DNA of 64,000 nt, from the NCBI GenBank assembly GCA_963772165.1, contig CAVYWA010000005.1, positions 124,001 through 188,000 of the forward strand, read 5' to 3'. The DNA comes from JAGVPT01 sp963772165. Lineage in GTDB: Bacteria; Bacteroidota; Ignavibacteria; UBA10030; UBA8401. This document shows, piece after piece, positions 1-8,876 of the stretch (its first letter is position 1; the number at the start of each line of letters is the position of its first letter). Position numbers and translations under genes: made by a program. Under the pieces are notes generated by a model, which made no database searches, had not been told where the DNA came from, and was given only the letters and a program-made list of their open reading frames with translations.

Positions 1-2
1 GT

Positions 3-776
3 GAAGTCGTGGTTTTCTCCGACGCCAATACGTTCTATTTACCTGACACGATCCAAAAACTTGTAGGACGCTTTTCTGACAAGAGTGTAGGCGCTGTCTG
101 CGGTGAACTGGTTCTCGAGTCAGACACAAGGACGGCAGGCGGGATCGGAGAGTTTTCGTATTGGGCATATGAGACATATCTCAAACGGCTGGAAAGCAAT
201 TTTCGCACAGTCTTGGGTGCAACGGGGGGGGTATACGCAATCCGAAGAGCGTTGTACAAGCCGCTTCCGACTTCTAAAGCTGTTACCGATGATTTTCTCA
301 TACCCCTGGAAATTCTGAGAAAAGGCTATTGTGTAAAATACGAACCGGCTGCAATTGCATTTGAAAGGTCGACCGATTCCATCAGAGGTGAATTTAGGCG
401 CAAAGTGCGCATCGGCGCCTCAAATTTCAATGGGATACCGGAATTCGCTTCTCTTTTGCACCCGCGGAATGGGTTCGTGGCTTTTGCCTTGTGGTCTCAC
501 AAAATTTTTCGCTGGTTCGCGCCTTTTCAGCTGATCGTTATTTTTGGGGCGAGCGTTCTCCTGGCAATGAGCTCTTCTTTCTATGCGAGCGCTGTTTTTC
601 TGCAAATAGGTTTCATGATTTTAGCTTTTTTAGGTTTTGTTTCCGAAAAAACTAACATGCATATTGGTATATTGAATTTTCCGTATTATTTTGTGTCAAT
701 GAATTTAGCCCTGTTTGTGGGCTTTGTTAAATCTGTAATGGGCAGACAGAAGTCAACCTGGGAGATTGTTCGTTAA
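3..776 (+). CDS. Glycosyltransferase family 2, 5' partial
   Basis: The gene enters the window from the left; the frame is open from base 3, so the true start lies outside. The visible part begins inside the GT-A fold with EVVVFSDAN, the metal/nucleotide-sugar loop of family 2. It continues with GGVYAIRR and the acceptor-side TDDFLIPLEILRKGY motif, then RRKVRI. The last ~110 residues are hydrophobic and look like three or four membrane segments. This is the architecture of membrane-bound processive or polyprenyl-linked GT2 enzymes that build surface polysaccharides. It is followed after 11 bases by a phosphoglycosyl transferase, so it probably belongs to an exopolysaccharide or O-antigen cluster. 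Donor and acceptor sugars cannot be told from sequence. Confidence 0.85.
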   Translation, partial: EVVVFSDANTFYLPDTIQKLVGRFSDKSVGAVCGELVLESDTRTAGGIGEFSYWAYETYLKRLESNFRTVLGATGGVYAIRRALYKPLPTSKAVTDDFLIPLEILRKGYCVKYEPAAIAFERSTDSIRGEFRRKVRIGASNFNGIPEFASLLHPRNGFVAFALWSHKIFRWFAPFQLIVIFGASVLLAMSSSFYASAVFLQIGFMILAFLGFVSEKTNMHIGILNFPYYFVSMNLALFVGFVKSVMGRQKSTWEIVR

Positions 777-787
777 TCCCTGCATTT

Positions 788-2179
788 ATGAGCGAAAGAG
801 CACAGCTTATACTGATCGATTTTTTTGCCATCAATTTTGCATGGTGCTTCTATTACCTGTTCAGAGTCAGAAGCGGTGTGACGGCCATGAGTGTTAACCC
901 GGACTTCTTTATGCCGATGGCTCTCATTTTGGTCTATTGGGCTTTCATTTTTATCTTCTTCGGACTCTATCGTCCCTGGCATGCAGCATCACGAACGGAT
1001 GAATTCACTTCATTGCTTAAAGCGATCAGCATCGGTTGTCTCATTTTATTTTTTGTCATTTTTGTGGATGACGCCGGTGTTGTCAAGACAAAAATCAGTT
1101 CGCGCATGCTTGTTCTTGCCTACTGGGGAATTATGGTCATAACAACCGGTACGGGGAGAATGCTTTACCGCACGGCTCGCCGTCGATTGCTAACCGCTGG
1201 CGTCGGTTTGCGTAATGCCCTCATCGTGGGATGGAATGATAAGGCAAAAGACCTTTACGATCTTGTCTTGCTCCATCCGGCGTTAGGCTACCGCGTGATC
1301 GGTTTTGTCAAGCTTGACAAACGCAAAAGCGGCGTTGAGTACAAGGGACGGCACTTGCTCGGAAGCGTCGACGATCTGCCGTCTCTCATCGGCCGCCACG
1401 GCGTAAAGGATATCCTTATAGCTCTTGAATCTGCAGACCATGATAAACTGCTGGACGTCATCTCTCATTGTAACGGGCACGACGTGAGCATGAAAATCCT
1501 GCCGGACATGTACGATATTATCAGCGGTCAAGCGCGGACGAACCAGATATATGGATTCCCTCTGATCGAAATCATGCCGGAGATTATGCAGCCGTGGGAA
1601 CAGAGCATGAAACGGCTGACGGATATTTTTGCATCGCTCATCATTCTATTTTTCTCTTCGCCGCTGTGGGTTCTGATTTCGATCGCAATAAAAATGGACA
1701 CTCCCGGTCCGGTTGTCTATAGCCAGGAGCGTGTCGGAAAAGACGGGAAAATATTTAAGATGCATAAATTCCGCTCAATGCGTTCAGATGCCGAGAAAGA
1801 ATCGGGACCGGTGTGGGCTCCTAAGAATGATAAGCGTGTGACAAAAGTTGGAAGGTTTTTGCGGAATTCGCGCCTTGATGAAATTCCCCAATTTATTAAC
1901 GTGCTCGATGGCGACATGAGCCTTGTCGGACCGCGCCCCGAACGCCCGTATTTTGTGGATAAGCTCTCAAGGGAAATCCCCCTGTATCACCGGAGGCTCA
2001 AAGTCCGTCCTGGGATCACCGGTTGGGCGCAAATCAAGCAGGGCTACGACAGGACGATTGATGATGTGCGGTCAAAGGTCCGGTTCGATTTGTTTTACAT
2101 CGAAAATATGTCCTTTCGAATGGACATTAAGATAATTTTATATACATTCTATGTCATGTTGATGGGGAAAGGCCATTGA
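788..2179 (+). CDS. Polyprenyl-phosphate sugar-1-phosphate transferase (WbaP/CpsE type)
   Basis: A 463-residue polytopic phosphoglycosyl transferase expected to start a surface glycan by moving a sugar-1-phosphate from a nucleotide sugar to undecaprenyl phosphate at the inner membrane. The N-terminal ~130 residues hold four or five membrane helices. Next comes a CoA-binding-like Rossmann domain (IVGWNDKAKDLYDLV, residues ~140-250), then the catalytic PF02397 domain (~275-460). This last domain has the re-entrant helix KRLTDIFASLIILFF, the catalytic KFRSM and RLDEIPQ motifs, MSLVGPRPE, and the end motif RPGITGWAQI. All active-site motifs look intact, unlike the related domain at 2922-4934. The sugar specificity is not predictable. 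Confidence 0.92.
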   Translation: MSERAQLILIDFFAINFAWCFYYLFRVRSGVTAMSVNPDFFMPMALILVYWAFIFIFFGLYRPWHAASRTDEFTSLLKAISIGCLILFFVIFVDDAGVVKTKISSRMLVLAYWGIMVITTGTGRMLYRTARRRLLTAGVGLRNALIVGWNDKAKDLYDLVLLHPALGYRVIGFVKLDKRKSGVEYKGRHLLGSVDDLPSLIGRHGVKDILIALESADHDKLLDVISHCNGHDVSMKILPDMYDIISGQARTNQIYGFPLIEIMPEIMQPWEQSMKRLTDIFASLIILFFSSPLWVLISIAIKMDTPGPVVYSQERVGKDGKIFKMHKFRSMRSDAEKESGPVWAPKNDKRVTKVGRFLRNSRLDEIPQFINVLDGDMSLVGPRPERPYFVDKLSREIPLYHRRLKVRPGITGWAQIKQGYDRTIDDVRSKVRFDLFYIENMSFRMDIKIILYTFYVMLMGKGH

Positions 2180-2189
2180 TTCACATTTA

Positions 2190-2912
2190 TTGAATATGCC
2201 CAAAGCACTCGTCATAACGCCCACGTATAACGAAGCCGTTAATTTGCCGGCGCTCATCCCTCAGGTGCTTCACCAGTCGACCGATATTGAAATTCTCATC
2301 ATCGATGACAATTCACCGGACGGAACGGCCGCAATTGTAAAAGACTTTCAGCGGACGGACCCGCGCGTCCATCTTATCGAACGTCCTCGTAAGATGGGGC
2401 TTGGGACTGCATACGTCACGGGTTTTAAATTTGCAATCGAACACAAGTATGATTATGTGTTTGAAATGGACGCGGATTTTTCGCACAACCCTAAAGAACT
2501 TCTCAACTTTCTTTTGAAGATTCAGGAATATGATCTTGTCATCGGGTCCCGGTACATCCGCGGAGTGAGCGTTGTGTACTGGCCATTTCGGCGCCTGCTC
2601 CTAAGTTATTTTGCGAACTTATATACACGGGTCGTCACAGGTTTGCCAGTGAAGGATGCAACCGCCGGATTTAAGTGCTACCGTCGCGAAGTTCTGGAGA
2701 ACATCAACCTCGACGAACTCCGGTCCAACGGATATGCGTTTCAAATTGAAATGAACTACAAGGCCTGGAAAAAAGGCTTTCGCCTTTGTGAAATCCCCAT
2801 TATTTTTGTCGACCGCGATCGAGGCGTCTCAAAGATGTCGAAGAACATTGTCTATGAAGCTGCTTTTATGGTCTGGAAACTAAAGCTTCGCAGCTTTTTC
2901 AATTTGCTGTAA
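2190..2912 (+). CDS. Polyprenol monophosphomannose synthase-like GT2
   Basis: A 240-residue family 2 glycosyltransferase of the DPM1 type, which transfers mannose or glucose from a nucleotide sugar to a polyprenyl phosphate. N-terminal VITPTYNEAVNLP and IIDDNSPDGTA form the nucleotide site. MDADFSHNPKELL carries the metal-binding DxD, and GSRYIRG and DATAGFKCYRREVL are typical of the DPM1 group. There are no C-terminal membrane helices, so it resembles the soluble DPM1 catalytic form. It lies 10 bases after the phosphoglycosyl transferase and 9 before another GT2, so the three are very likely one operon. Its product could feed GT-C enzymes such as the one at 40939-42463, but that link is only an inference. 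Confidence 0.87.
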   Translation: MNMPKALVITPTYNEAVNLPALIPQVLHQSTDIEILIIDDNSPDGTAAIVKDFQRTDPRVHLIERPRKMGLGTAYVTGFKFAIEHKYDYVFEMDADFSHNPKELLNFLLKIQEYDLVIGSRYIRGVSVVYWPFRRLLLSYFANLYTRVVTGLPVKDATAGFKCYRREVLENINLDELRSNGYAFQIEMNYKAWKKGFRLCEIPIIFVDRDRGVSKMSKNIVYEAAFMVWKLKLRSFFNLL

Positions 2913-2921
2913 CCTCTCGCC

Positions 2922-4934
2922 ATGGATGTTTCAATCATCATCGTCAATTACAATGTACGCGATTTCCTCAAGAACGCGCTTGTTTCCGTCTTCAGGGCGC
3001 TTGAGGGGATGGACGGTGAAGTGTTCGTTGTCGATAACGCTTCTGACGACGGCAGCAGCGATATGGTCCGCCAGAGTTTTCCAAGTGTTCGATTGATCGC
3101 GAATAACGCCAACGTCGGGTTCGCCAAAGCGAATAACCAGGCTCTCTCGATGTCTTCGGGAAACTACCTGTTGCTGTTGAACCCCGATACCATTGTACAA
3201 GAAGATACCTTCCGTACCCTTATTAATTTTTTTGAAGCAAACGGCGACGTCGGGATGGCCGGATGCAAAATCCTGAATCCGGACGGAACGCTGCAGCTCG
3301 CCTGCCGCCGAAGTTTCCCTACGCCATGGGTGGCGTTTACGAAAGTCTCAGGGTTGAGCTCTGTCTTGGGTTCAACAAAGCTTTTCGGAAAGTATAATCT
3401 GACGTACCTTGATCCCGATGAAAGCTATGAAGTCGATGCCATCAGCGGTTCGTGCATGATGATTCGCCGCGAAGTGTACGACGCCATTGGAGGTCTGGAC
3501 GAAAGCTTCTTCATGTACGGAGAGGACCTTGATTGGTGCTACCGCGTCCAAAAGGGAGGGTGGAAGGTATTTTATGTTGCAGATACAAAAATCATACATT
3601 ACAAAGGGGAGAGCACGCGCAGAAGCGACATTGATGAGTTAAGTCTTTTCTATAAAGCGATGAGGCTCTTTGTTCGCAAACATCACCAGGGTCCGCTCCT
3701 GTTCGAGTCCATTATCGAAATGGCGATCGACGCACGAAGGATTGTCGCTGCGCTGATGAGGTACGGCAAACCTTTCCTTGTCTCCATTTTTGATTTTTGC
3801 ATTGTTCTCGCGACAATCCTTTTTGCTGCATATGTGCGTTCGGGGAGATTTTTATCGTTTCCTGCGTATGCGTACCCATGGGCGCTCCTCGTTCCTTCGG
3901 GTATCGTCGCTGCCTCATTATTCTTTGCCGGATCATACTCAAGCAGGAAACTGTCTGTCTCTCGTTCATTCAGCGCTGTGTTTTTTGCCTTTGTGCTCAT
4001 CTCCGCGCTCACTGCATTCCTTAAGAGTTTTGCTTTCAGCCGTGTGATCATGATTATTTCCGGAGTGCTAAGTGTTTTTTTGATCCCGGGGTGGAGACTG
4101 GTGATCCGCTTGATTGGTGCAGGGAGTTCACAATCACGGAAGACTCTTTTCGGCAGAAAGACGTTGATCGTCGGTACCGGCCAGACCGGGCAGGAAGTGT
4201 TGAAAAAACTGCGCGGCAAACCGGGCGATGGCTACGACGTGGTCGGATTTATCGATGTAAACCGCCAGCGGCTGAATCAGAAAATCCTCGATGTCGAAAT
4301 TCTGGGCAGCGTTGATACCATCGGAAAAGTCATTAACGATTATAGGATCGACGACGTGATTTTTTCGACGGACGCAATTCCGTACTCGACCATCCTCTCC
4401 GTGATCAGCAAGAGCAGGAACCGGATGGTGGAGTTCAAGCTTGTGCCGAATTCCCTCGAAGTCATTATTGGAAAATCGCACATCGACCAATTGGACGAAA
4501 TTCCGTTCATCGAAATTCAGTACAATATTGACAGGCCGATGCACCGGGTAACGAAACGTGCCATTGATATCCTTGTATCCATTTTTCTTTTGATTTCATG
4601 CGCTCCTTTTGTATCTTTGAGCCGTCTACTGTTTCGCTCACAGCCGTCCGCCTTTTCATCAGCAGTCATGGCGATGCCGAAAGTGCTGGTCGGTTCGATG
4701 TCCCTCATCGGCCGTCCGTCCGGCGGCGCTGATTCTCGTGCTTCGTTCACCCACAACGGAATCTACCTTGGAAAGCCCGGCATCACGGGCATCGTCCAGA
4801 TCCATTCCGACCGGTTGATAAGCAATGAAGAGCGGGAACAGTACGAATTGTACTATGCGAAAAACCAATCGCTGATGCTGGATTTTGAAATTGTCGTGAA
4901 AGCAGTTGTGAATTCGATCCGCCGCAGCGTATAA
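2922..4934 (+). CDS. GT2 fused to a degenerate phosphoglycosyl transferase-like module
   Basis: A 670-residue fusion. Residues 1-~260 are a rhamnosyltransferase-like GT2 domain with IIIVNYNVRDFL, VVDNASDDGS, LLLNPDT and FMYGEDLDWCYR. Residues ~290-400 are four membrane helices. Residues ~415-510 are a Rossmann-like CoA-binding domain (LIVGTGQTGQEVLKKL). The end (~545-670) aligns by eye with PF02397: it keeps the membrane entry RAIDILVSIFLLIS, a SMSLIGRPS relic of MSLVGPRP, and GKPGITGIVQI. It lacks the central block with the catalytic KFRSM and LDEIPQ motifs. The C-terminal part therefore cannot be a normal sugar-phosphate transferase and may only anchor or scaffold the GT2 domain. The frame is open throughout, so this is not simple decay. 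Confidence 0.82.
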   Translation: MDVSIIIVNYNVRDFLKNALVSVFRALEGMDGEVFVVDNASDDGSSDMVRQSFPSVRLIANNANVGFAKANNQALSMSSGNYLLLLNPDTIVQEDTFRTLINFFEANGDVGMAGCKILNPDGTLQLACRRSFPTPWVAFTKVSGLSSVLGSTKLFGKYNLTYLDPDESYEVDAISGSCMMIRREVYDAIGGLDESFFMYGEDLDWCYRVQKGGWKVFYVADTKIIHYKGESTRRSDIDELSLFYKAMRLFVRKHHQGPLLFESIIEMAIDARRIVAALMRYGKPFLVSIFDFCIVLATILFAAYVRSGRFLSFPAYAYPWALLVPSGIVAASLFFAGSYSSRKLSVSRSFSAVFFAFVLISALTAFLKSFAFSRVIMIISGVLSVFLIPGWRLVIRLIGAGSSQSRKTLFGRKTLIVGTGQTGQEVLKKLRGKPGDGYDVVGFIDVNRQRLNQKILDVEILGSVDTIGKVINDYRIDDVIFSTDAIPYSTILSVISKSRNRMVEFKLVPNSLEVIIGKSHIDQLDEIPFIEIQYNIDRPMHRVTKRAIDILVSIFLLISCAPFVSLSRLLFRSQPSAFSSAVMAMPKVLVGSMSLIGRPSGGADSRASFTHNGIYLGKPGITGIVQIHSDRLISNEEREQYELYYAKNQSLMLDFEIVVKAVVNSIRRSV

Positions 4935-4950
4935 ACTCACGGGAGCGTGT

Positions 4951-5901
4951 ATGGGAAAAGTTGTTTTGGATTTTGAAAAACCGGTTGTGGAGCTTGAGCA
5001 GAAGATCGAAGAGATGAGGAAACTATCCGACAACCTCGATATCGCCGATGAAATCACAACCCTGGAGAAAAAAGTGAGTCAACTTCGTGAAAATATTTTT
5101 TCGAACCTTACGCGGTGGCAGAGGGTCCAACTCGCCCGCCATCCCGAGCGCCCCTATACGCTCGATTATATTAGTATGATGACGACAGGATTTATCGAAT
5201 TGCATGGGGACAGGCTCTTCGGCGACGACAAATCGATCGTGGGAGGCTTTGCGAAGCTGGACGACCAGACCGTGATGATGATCGGCCATCAGAAAGGGAG
5301 AGATACGAAATCCAACTTGTTCAGGAACTTTGGAATGCCCCAGCCCGAAGGATACCGCAAAGCACTTCGTCTGATGAAGCTTGCGGTGAAATTCGGCAAG
5401 CCGATCATCACCCTGCTGGACACACCCGGCGCATATCCGGGGATCGAAGCAGAAGAGCGGGGGCAAGCAGAGGCGATCGCGCGCAACCTTTTTGAAATGT
5501 CTCATCTTCCTGTTCCGATCGTTGTTGTTGTCATTGGTGAAGGGGCCTCGGGCGGGGCGTTGGGGATCGGGGTTGGGGACAGGATCCTGATGCTGGAGAA
5601 TACATGGTATTCTGTCATTGCTCCTGAATCGTGTTCCAGTATTCTATGGCGGAGTTGGGAGTATAAGGAACAGGCTGCCGAGGCACTGCGCCTGACGGCC
5701 CGCGATCTCCTCGAGCAGAAAATTATCGATAGAATTGTTCCGGAGCCGCCCGGCGGTGCACATCGCAATCCCCAACAGGCTGCGACAGTATTAAAAGACA
5801 CGCTGATCGAAGAGCTTCGTCCCCTAAAAAAAATGAAACCGGAAAAACTCATCGAGAGGAGAATAGAGAAATTCAGCGTCATGGGTGCCTGGAATGAGTA
5901 A
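4951..5901 (+). CDS. accA: Acetyl-CoA carboxylase carboxyltransferase subunit alpha
   Basis: The 316-residue alpha subunit of the carboxyltransferase that moves the carboxyl group from biotin carboxyl carrier protein to acetyl-CoA, giving malonyl-CoA for fatty acid synthesis. The length is normal. The N-terminal helical part contains LEKKVSQLRENIFSNL and the family stretch ARHPERPYTLDY. The crotonase-fold core has GASGGALGIGVGDRIL (~residue 196), whose backbone forms the oxyanion hole, followed by MLENTWYSVIAPESC. The start at ATG 4951 follows a GGGAG ribosome site. It overlaps the next gene by 8 bases and opens a tight run of accA, thioesterase, Trm112-like and nadC. Confidence 0.96.
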   Translation: MGKVVLDFEKPVVELEQKIEEMRKLSDNLDIADEITTLEKKVSQLRENIFSNLTRWQRVQLARHPERPYTLDYISMMTTGFIELHGDRLFGDDKSIVGGFAKLDDQTVMMIGHQKGRDTKSNLFRNFGMPQPEGYRKALRLMKLAVKFGKPIITLLDTPGAYPGIEAEERGQAEAIARNLFEMSHLPVPIVVVVIGEGASGGALGIGVGDRILMLENTWYSVIAPESCSSILWRSWEYKEQAAEALRLTARDLLEQKIIDRIVPEPPGGAHRNPQQAATVLKDTLIEELRPLKKMKPEKLIERRIEKFSVMGAWNE

Positions 5902-6361
5902 TTCGCCGATTACGTTTATCTCCGATGTCCGCGTTCGTTACGCCGACACGGACCAAATGAAGTTTGTCTATTACGGCAAGTTCTTCGAATATTTTGAGCA
6001 GGGGAGGTCCGATTTGCTCCGGCATATCGGAATGCCGTACCCCGAAATTGAAGCGATGGGCATTTATCTCCCGGTCATCGAAGCCGGCTCGAAATACAAA
6101 CGGTCCGCTCGGTACGACGACCTCCTGCATATTGAAACGTCGTTGAATGATATCCCGATTGCGAGGGTCAGGATCGAATACCGCGTTCTGCGTGACGGTG
6201 AAAATGAACCGATCGCGGAAGGATTTACCGTGCACAGTTTCATCAACGCTCATACGGGTAAGCCGACGCGTGCGCCCATGAAATTTGTGGAGGTTCTTGA
6301 AGAAGCATTTAAGAAAAGCAAACCGAAGGGAGCGACGAATGGTAAAACAGGAATTGCTTAA
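5894..6361 (+). CDS. Acyl-CoA thioesterase, YbgC/FadM 4HBT family
   Basis: A hotdog-fold thioesterase of about 155 residues. The ATG at 5894 overlaps the accA stop by 8 bases; a GTG at 5885 would add three residues. The signature RVRYADTDQMKFVYYGKFFEYFEQGR matches the 4-hydroxybenzoyl-CoA thioesterase/YbgC group in pieces: RYADTDQM holds the catalytic Asp, followed by YGKFFEYFE. Enzymes of this group hydrolyse short or long acyl-CoA esters. Translational coupling to accA hints at a role in acyl-CoA balance or in lipid supply for the envelope, but the substrate cannot be inferred. Confidence 0.9.
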   Translation: MSNSPITFISDVRVRYADTDQMKFVYYGKFFEYFEQGRSDLLRHIGMPYPEIEAMGIYLPVIEAGSKYKRSARYDDLLHIETSLNDIPIARVRIEYRVLRDGENEPIAEGFTVHSFINAHTGKPTRAPMKFVEVLEEAFKKSKPKGATNGKTGIA

Positions 6362-6500
6362 TATTCTTTGTTGTCCGAAATGCAAAGGCAGCCTCGACTA
6401 CAAGCCTCAACAAAAGACGTTGACATGCAAGAAGTGCGGCAAAGTCTATGAAGTGAAAGACGACATTCCCATCATGCTGGTCGATGAAGATGAGCATTGA
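6339..6500 (+). CDS. Trm112/YcaR-like small zinc-ribbon protein
   Basis: A 53-residue protein starting at the ATG at 6339, which follows a GGGAG ribosome site; upstream in-frame codons belong to the overlapping thioesterase gene. It has two CxxC pairs (CCPKCKG near the start, CKKCGK in the middle) and the family ending YEVKDDIPIMLVDE. That is the Trm112p/UPF0434 family, small zinc-ribbon proteins that in eukaryotes and archaea activate methyltransferases. The bacterial role is not well settled. It overlaps both neighbours by a few bases, so it is translated as part of the accA-nadC run. Confidence 0.88.
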   Translation: MVKQELLNILCCPKCKGSLDYKPQQKTLTCKKCGKVYEVKDDIPIMLVDEDEH

Positions 6501-7350
6501 CCTTCTTCACGACAGTAAGATCGGCAGGTTGATCGAGCAGGCACTCCAGGAAGACATCGGGTTCGGGGATGTTACGAGCGAATCATTAATTCCCGAAGAC
6601 CAGTTTGGCCGTGCGATTCTCCTGGCAAAAGAGAACGGCGTGATTTCCGGAATGGAGCTTGCCGGGATTGTCCTGCAGTATGCAGACGGCGGAAATTCCG
6701 TGACGGCCCGCGTGAAAGACGGCGATTTTGCATCTGCTGGAAATGAGCTTGCGGAGATTCACGGGTCTGTTCGCGGAATTCTTCTGGGCGAACGGGTTGC
6801 TCTCAATTTTTTACAACGCATGTCCGGTATCGCGACCCTTACCCATAAATATGTTCACGCCGTCGCAGGGACTCAAGCAAAAATCACCGATACCCGCAAG
6901 ACGGCGCCCGGGCTTCGCATGCTGGATAAAAAGGCCGTCCGTGACGGCGGAGGTGTCAATCACAGGTTTGGCCTCGACCAGATGGTCTTGATCAAAGACA
7001 ACCATATTGCAGCGGCAGGCAGCATTGCCAACGCCCTCACGAAGTGCAACTACTACGTTAGTGAACAAAACCTGCAAGTGAAAATCGAGCTCGAGGTGAC
7101 CTCTCTCAGCCAGGTTGAAGAAGCCCTGGCGTGCGGCGGTCTCGATAGAATTATGCTGGACAATTTTGAGCTTGAACCGATGGCGAAAGCGGTGCAGCTG
7201 ATCGATCATGTCGTCGAGGTTGAGGCATCCGGCGGCGTCACTCTGCAAACGGTTAAAACCATCGCAGATACCGGGGTAGACTTTATTTCCGTCGGTGCGC
7301 TGACGCATTCCCCGAAGGCGCTCGACATATCCCTCGAGCTGGTCTCCTAA
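6490..7350 (+). CDS. nadC: Nicotinate-nucleotide pyrophosphorylase (carboxylating)
   Basis: Quinolinate phosphoribosyltransferase of about 286 residues. It converts quinolinate and PRPP to nicotinate mononucleotide in de novo NAD synthesis. Diagnostic segments are LQEDIGFGDVTSE at the N-terminus, NFLQRMSGIATLT, the substrate-binding TRKTAPGLRMLDKKAV (~residue 135), GGGVNHRFGLDQMVLIKDNH, and the PRPP-side EVTSLSQVEEAL, IMLDNF and SGGV. I place the start at ATG 6490, overlapping the preceding stop; ATG 6484 would add two residues. The end motif DFISVGALTHS is complete. nadA and nadB are not in this window. Confidence 0.95.
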   Translation: MSIDLLHDSKIGRLIEQALQEDIGFGDVTSESLIPEDQFGRAILLAKENGVISGMELAGIVLQYADGGNSVTARVKDGDFASAGNELAEIHGSVRGILLGERVALNFLQRMSGIATLTHKYVHAVAGTQAKITDTRKTAPGLRMLDKKAVRDGGGVNHRFGLDQMVLIKDNHIAAAGSIANALTKCNYYVSEQNLQVKIELEVTSLSQVEEALACGGLDRIMLDNFELEPMAKAVQLIDHVVEVEASGGVTLQTVKTIADTGVDFISVGALTHSPKALDISLELVS

Positions 7351-7352
7351 AT

Positions 7353-8825
7353 ATGTTCTCCCAAATAAAGCGGCTTGGCGCAGACACGGCCATCTACGGC
7401 ATCAGCACAATTGTCGGCCGCTTTCTCACATTTCTTCTCGTTCCGTTTTATACCAACGTTTTAACGACGTCACAATACGGAATTGTTGCAAATGTCTATT
7501 CCTACCTGGCGTTTTTGAATGTCATCTACAATTACGGAATGGAATCGGCGTATTTCCGTTACGCCTCCGCGCTTGAAGAGGGAGACGAAAAAGAGAAATT
7601 CAGCACGCCCTTTATCTCGATCACAATAACATCGCTTCTTTTTTCAGGACTGATTATTGCATTTGCCGTTCCGTTGACGCACGTCTTCTTGATCAGCGAA
7701 AGCCTCTACCGGATTCTCTATTACAGTGCCGGCATTCTTTTTTTTGATGCGCTGGTGATCGTGCCTTTTGCTTCCTTGCGTTTGGCGCGCCGCCCAAAAT
7801 TTTTTGCAACATTGAAGATCGTCAACATCGCTTCGAACGTCGCCTTTAACATTGCCTCATTGCTATGGTTGAAGTGGGGAGTGGAGGGGATATTTCTCAG
7901 CGGACTCGCTTCATCGGTGCTGACGTTCGTTCTCATGATTCCCCACATTATGCGCAGCTCTTCATGGAAATTTTCTGGTCATCTGTATTCTGCCCTCCTA
8001 AAATTCGGCTTGCCGTATGTTCCGGTCGGCCTTTCGGGCATGGTGCTCCAGGTGATCGACCGCCCGATGCTGAAAGCGTTTACAAACGACAGCAACGTCG
8101 GCATTTATCAGGCGAATTACCGGCTGGGAATTTTCATGAACCTCGTAACGTCGATGTTCGACTATGCCTGGAAACCGTTTTTCCTTTCCCACGCGAAGGA
8201 CGACAATGCAAAAGCGCTCTTCGCCAGGGTGCTGACATACTTTCTTTTGGTCATGAGCGGGATATTTTTAGTCCTCTCGTTTTTCATTTCCGATGTTGTC
8301 CGGATTAGAATTTTCGGCAGGCATATCATCCACCCCGATTACTGGAGCGGGTTGGGCGTGGTTCCCGTTGTGCTGCTCGCGTACATTTTTGGGGGAATCT
8401 CGATTCATTTTAATGCCGGGATTTTCATCGAAAAGAAAACTGCATACCTTCTTCCGACATCGATCCTTGCTGCTGTCTCAAACATCGTCGCAAATTTCTT
8501 TCTCATCCCGAAATACGGCATCATGGGTGCCGCATATGCCACGTTAATTGCGTACGCACTCTCGGCCTTTGTGATGTATTTTATCGTTCAAAAATTTTAC
8601 CGAATCGAATACGAATTTGGAAGGATATTGAAGCTGGCGCTCTCGGTCGCCGTCGTCTATCTCCTTGAAATCGGCTTCGTAAACTATGGATTCGAATCCT
8701 TCCCCTTGAGGGTCGGACTGATTTGCCTCTGGCCGGTTGTTCTCTTTCTTTTGAAGTTTTTTAACGAGGGGGAATTATCGCGCATGGCCGGATTCTTTTC
8801 CGGGAATAGCCGGTTACTCGGATAA
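7353..8825 (+). CDS. Polysaccharide (Wzx-type) flippase
   Basis: A 490-residue polytopic membrane protein of the MOP/PST superfamily, with about 12-14 hydrophobic segments spread over its length. The N-terminal DTAIYGISTIVGRFLTFLLVPFYT is typical of oligosaccharide flippases, which move lipid-linked repeat units across the inner membrane. Further family features are YRLGIFMNLVTSMFDYAWKPFF in the middle and IPKYGIMGAAYATLIAY late in the protein. It starts two bases after nadC. With the glycosyltransferases at the left edge it suggests a Wzx-dependent surface glycan, although no polymerase (Wzy) or chain-length regulator is seen in the window. Confidence 0.88.
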   Translation: MFSQIKRLGADTAIYGISTIVGRFLTFLLVPFYTNVLTTSQYGIVANVYSYLAFLNVIYNYGMESAYFRYASALEEGDEKEKFSTPFISITITSLLFSGLIIAFAVPLTHVFLISESLYRILYYSAGILFFDALVIVPFASLRLARRPKFFATLKIVNIASNVAFNIASLLWLKWGVEGIFLSGLASSVLTFVLMIPHIMRSSSWKFSGHLYSALLKFGLPYVPVGLSGMVLQVIDRPMLKAFTNDSNVGIYQANYRLGIFMNLVTSMFDYAWKPFFLSHAKDDNAKALFARVLTYFLLVMSGIFLVLSFFISDVVRIRIFGRHIIHPDYWSGLGVVPVVLLAYIFGGISIHFNAGIFIEKKTAYLLPTSILAAVSNIVANFFLIPKYGIMGAAYATLIAYALSAFVMYFIVQKFYRIEYEFGRILKLALSVAVVYLLEIGFVNYGFESFPLRVGLICLWPVVLFLLKFFNEGELSRMAGFFSGNSRLLG

Positions 8826-8876
8826 TTCACTCAGTCGATTCGCCTTCACGATTTTACATTTTCTCTGGATATTCAG

